DNA of 6,341 nucleotides from Oligoflexus sp. GTDB lineage: Bacteria; Bdellovibrionota_B; Oligoflexia; Oligoflexales; Oligoflexaceae. Position numbers and translations under genes: made by a program. Below the pieces are notes generated by a model. It saw only the letters and a list, made by a program, of their open reading frames with translations, was not told the DNA's origin and did no database searches. The stretch spans positions 1 through 6,341 of the forward strand of contig JASLCY010000017.1 in the NCBI GenBank assembly GCA_030151925.1, given 5' to 3'. Shown in pieces: positions 5,543 through 6,341 of this stretch (position 1 is its first letter; every line of letters starts with the position of its first letter).

Positions 5543-6341
5543 ATGCGCTCATCAATATCTAGCCGTGACACTCGAGAAACCCGCGCGCGCTCGTCAAAAA
5601 AGAAAGCCTCGTCGAAGACCTCGACCCGCTCTTCCACTCCAGCTCCCGCTCCTTCCAAAACACAAAAAGCGGCGGCCTATGCTGCCAATACGAAGAAGAC
5701 CTCGAGCCGACGCGGCCTCGACACGGACCCTACGGCGAGCCGCGATCAGATCGATCGGCTGGTTGATGTCCTCAAGGCCGTGAAGACCGGTGATTTCACC
5801 GTCCGCTTCGAATACGAGAAACAGGACGCCCTCGGCCGCGCCGGTGAGCTCCTCAACGATATCATCGGTCTCAATGAGCACCTTGCCAACGAGCTGATCC
5901 GAGTCGGCCGCATCGTTGGTCAGGAAGGTCGCATGACCGAACGAGCTTCGGTCGGTCCCGCGAAAGGCTCATGGGCTGAAAGCGTTTATTCCGTCAACCA
6001 GCTAATCGGCGATCTTGTCGCACCTACCAACGAGGTGGCCCGGGTTATTACGGCCGTTGCGAAAGGCGACCTCTCGCAGAAGATGTTCCTCGAGATCGAG
6101 GGGCGGCCGGTCCGCGGTGAGTTCTTCCGCATCGGTACGACGGTAAACGCGATGGTGGATCAGCTCAACTCCTTCGCTTCCGAGGTAACCCGGGTGGCGA
6201 AGGAAGTCGGTACCGAAGGAAAGCTCGGTGGCCAGGCCGATGTAAAAGGCGTGTCAGGCACCTGGCGCGATCTTACCGATAACGTAAACGGCCTCGCCGG
6301 CAACCTCACCGCCCAGGTGCGGAACATCGCGAAGGTGACGA
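5543..6341 (+). CDS. Poly-HAMP signalling protein, N-terminal part (probable soluble hybrid histidine kinase), cut by the window edge
   Basis: The frame is open from the ATG at 5543 to the window end, giving 266 residues without a stop. Residues 1-66 are low-complexity and basic, rich in Ser, Thr, Lys, Arg, Ala and Pro, and probably disordered. No signal peptide or membrane helix is present, so the visible part should be cytosolic. Residues about 70-266 contain four HAMP-like modules: [13 protein letters not shown] (77-89) and [13 protein letters not shown] (169-181) start one type, and [12 protein letters not shown] (120-131) and [12 protein letters not shown] (217-228) start the other, 97 residues apart. 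The order [40 protein letters not shown] is highly typical of group III (Nik1/Os1-type) hybrid histidine kinases and their bacterial relatives, in which HAMP arrays precede HisKA, HATPase and receiver domains. Those domains lie beyond this window, so kinase activity is inferred. A ribosome site, AAGGA, supports the start. Its neighbour upstream is divergent, so it likely has its own promoter. Confidence 0.9.
   Translation, partial: MRSSISSRDTRETRARSSKKKASSKTSTRSSTPAPAPSKTQKAAAYAANTKKTSSRRGLDTDPTASRDQIDRLVDVLKAVKTGDFTVRFEYEKQDALGRAGELLNDIIGLNEHLANELIRVGRIVGQEGRMTERASVGPAKGSWAESVYSVNQLIGDLVAPTNEVARVITAVAKGDLSQKMFLEIEGRPVRGEFFRIGTTVNAMVDQLNSFASEVTRVAKEVGTEGKLGGQADVKGVSGTWRDLTDNVNGLAGNLTAQVRNIAKVT

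Overview
The window is a chromosomal stretch of a Gram-negative bacterium with GC-rich genes and AT-rich intergenic DNA. Exported enzymes, a periplasmic START-domain protein, a vitellogenin-like helical-repeat protein and a cytosolic poly-HAMP sensor together suggest a predatory or environmental lineage of the former Deltaproteobacteria, such as Bdellovibrionota/Oligoflexia or Myxococcota. This placement is an inference from gene style; no rRNA or other marker is present. No mobile element, CRISPR array, tRNA or rRNA gene is visible.

Layout. (1) From the left edge to 1756 (+) lies the 5'-incomplete gene of a membrane-anchored protein. It has a beta-rich N-terminal half and a HEAT-like helical C-terminal half, and its helical part resembles the large lipid transfer protein (vitellogenin N) superhelix. 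(2) A 73-nt gap follows, holding two perfect inverted repeats; the second puts the ribosome binding site of the next gene inside a hairpin. (3) 1830-4439 (+) is a complete secreted M1-family zinc aminopeptidase with every catalytic motif intact. (4) Only 5 nt away and convergent, 4445-5164 (-) encodes an exported START/SRPBCC-fold, lipid-binding-type protein. (5) 5165-5542 is a divergent AT-rich intergenic region with short direct repeats spaced at whole helical turns. (6) 5543 to the right edge (+) is the start of a gene cut by the window. It encodes a basic low-complexity N-terminus and then four HAMP-like modules in a 97-residue repeat, as in soluble group III (Nik1/Os1-type) hybrid histidine kinases.

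How the genes fit together. The first three proteins are all predicted to be membrane-anchored or exported. A vitellogenin-like protein and a START protein near each other raise the possibility of envelope lipid handling, with the aminopeptidase doing peptide turnover in the periplasm or outside the cell. The kinase has its own upstream region and is probably a separate unit. The locus is mostly recognisable families. The less ordinary parts are the bacterial vitellogenin-like fold, the ribosome-site hairpin before the peptidase, and the organisation of the poly-HAMP protein.
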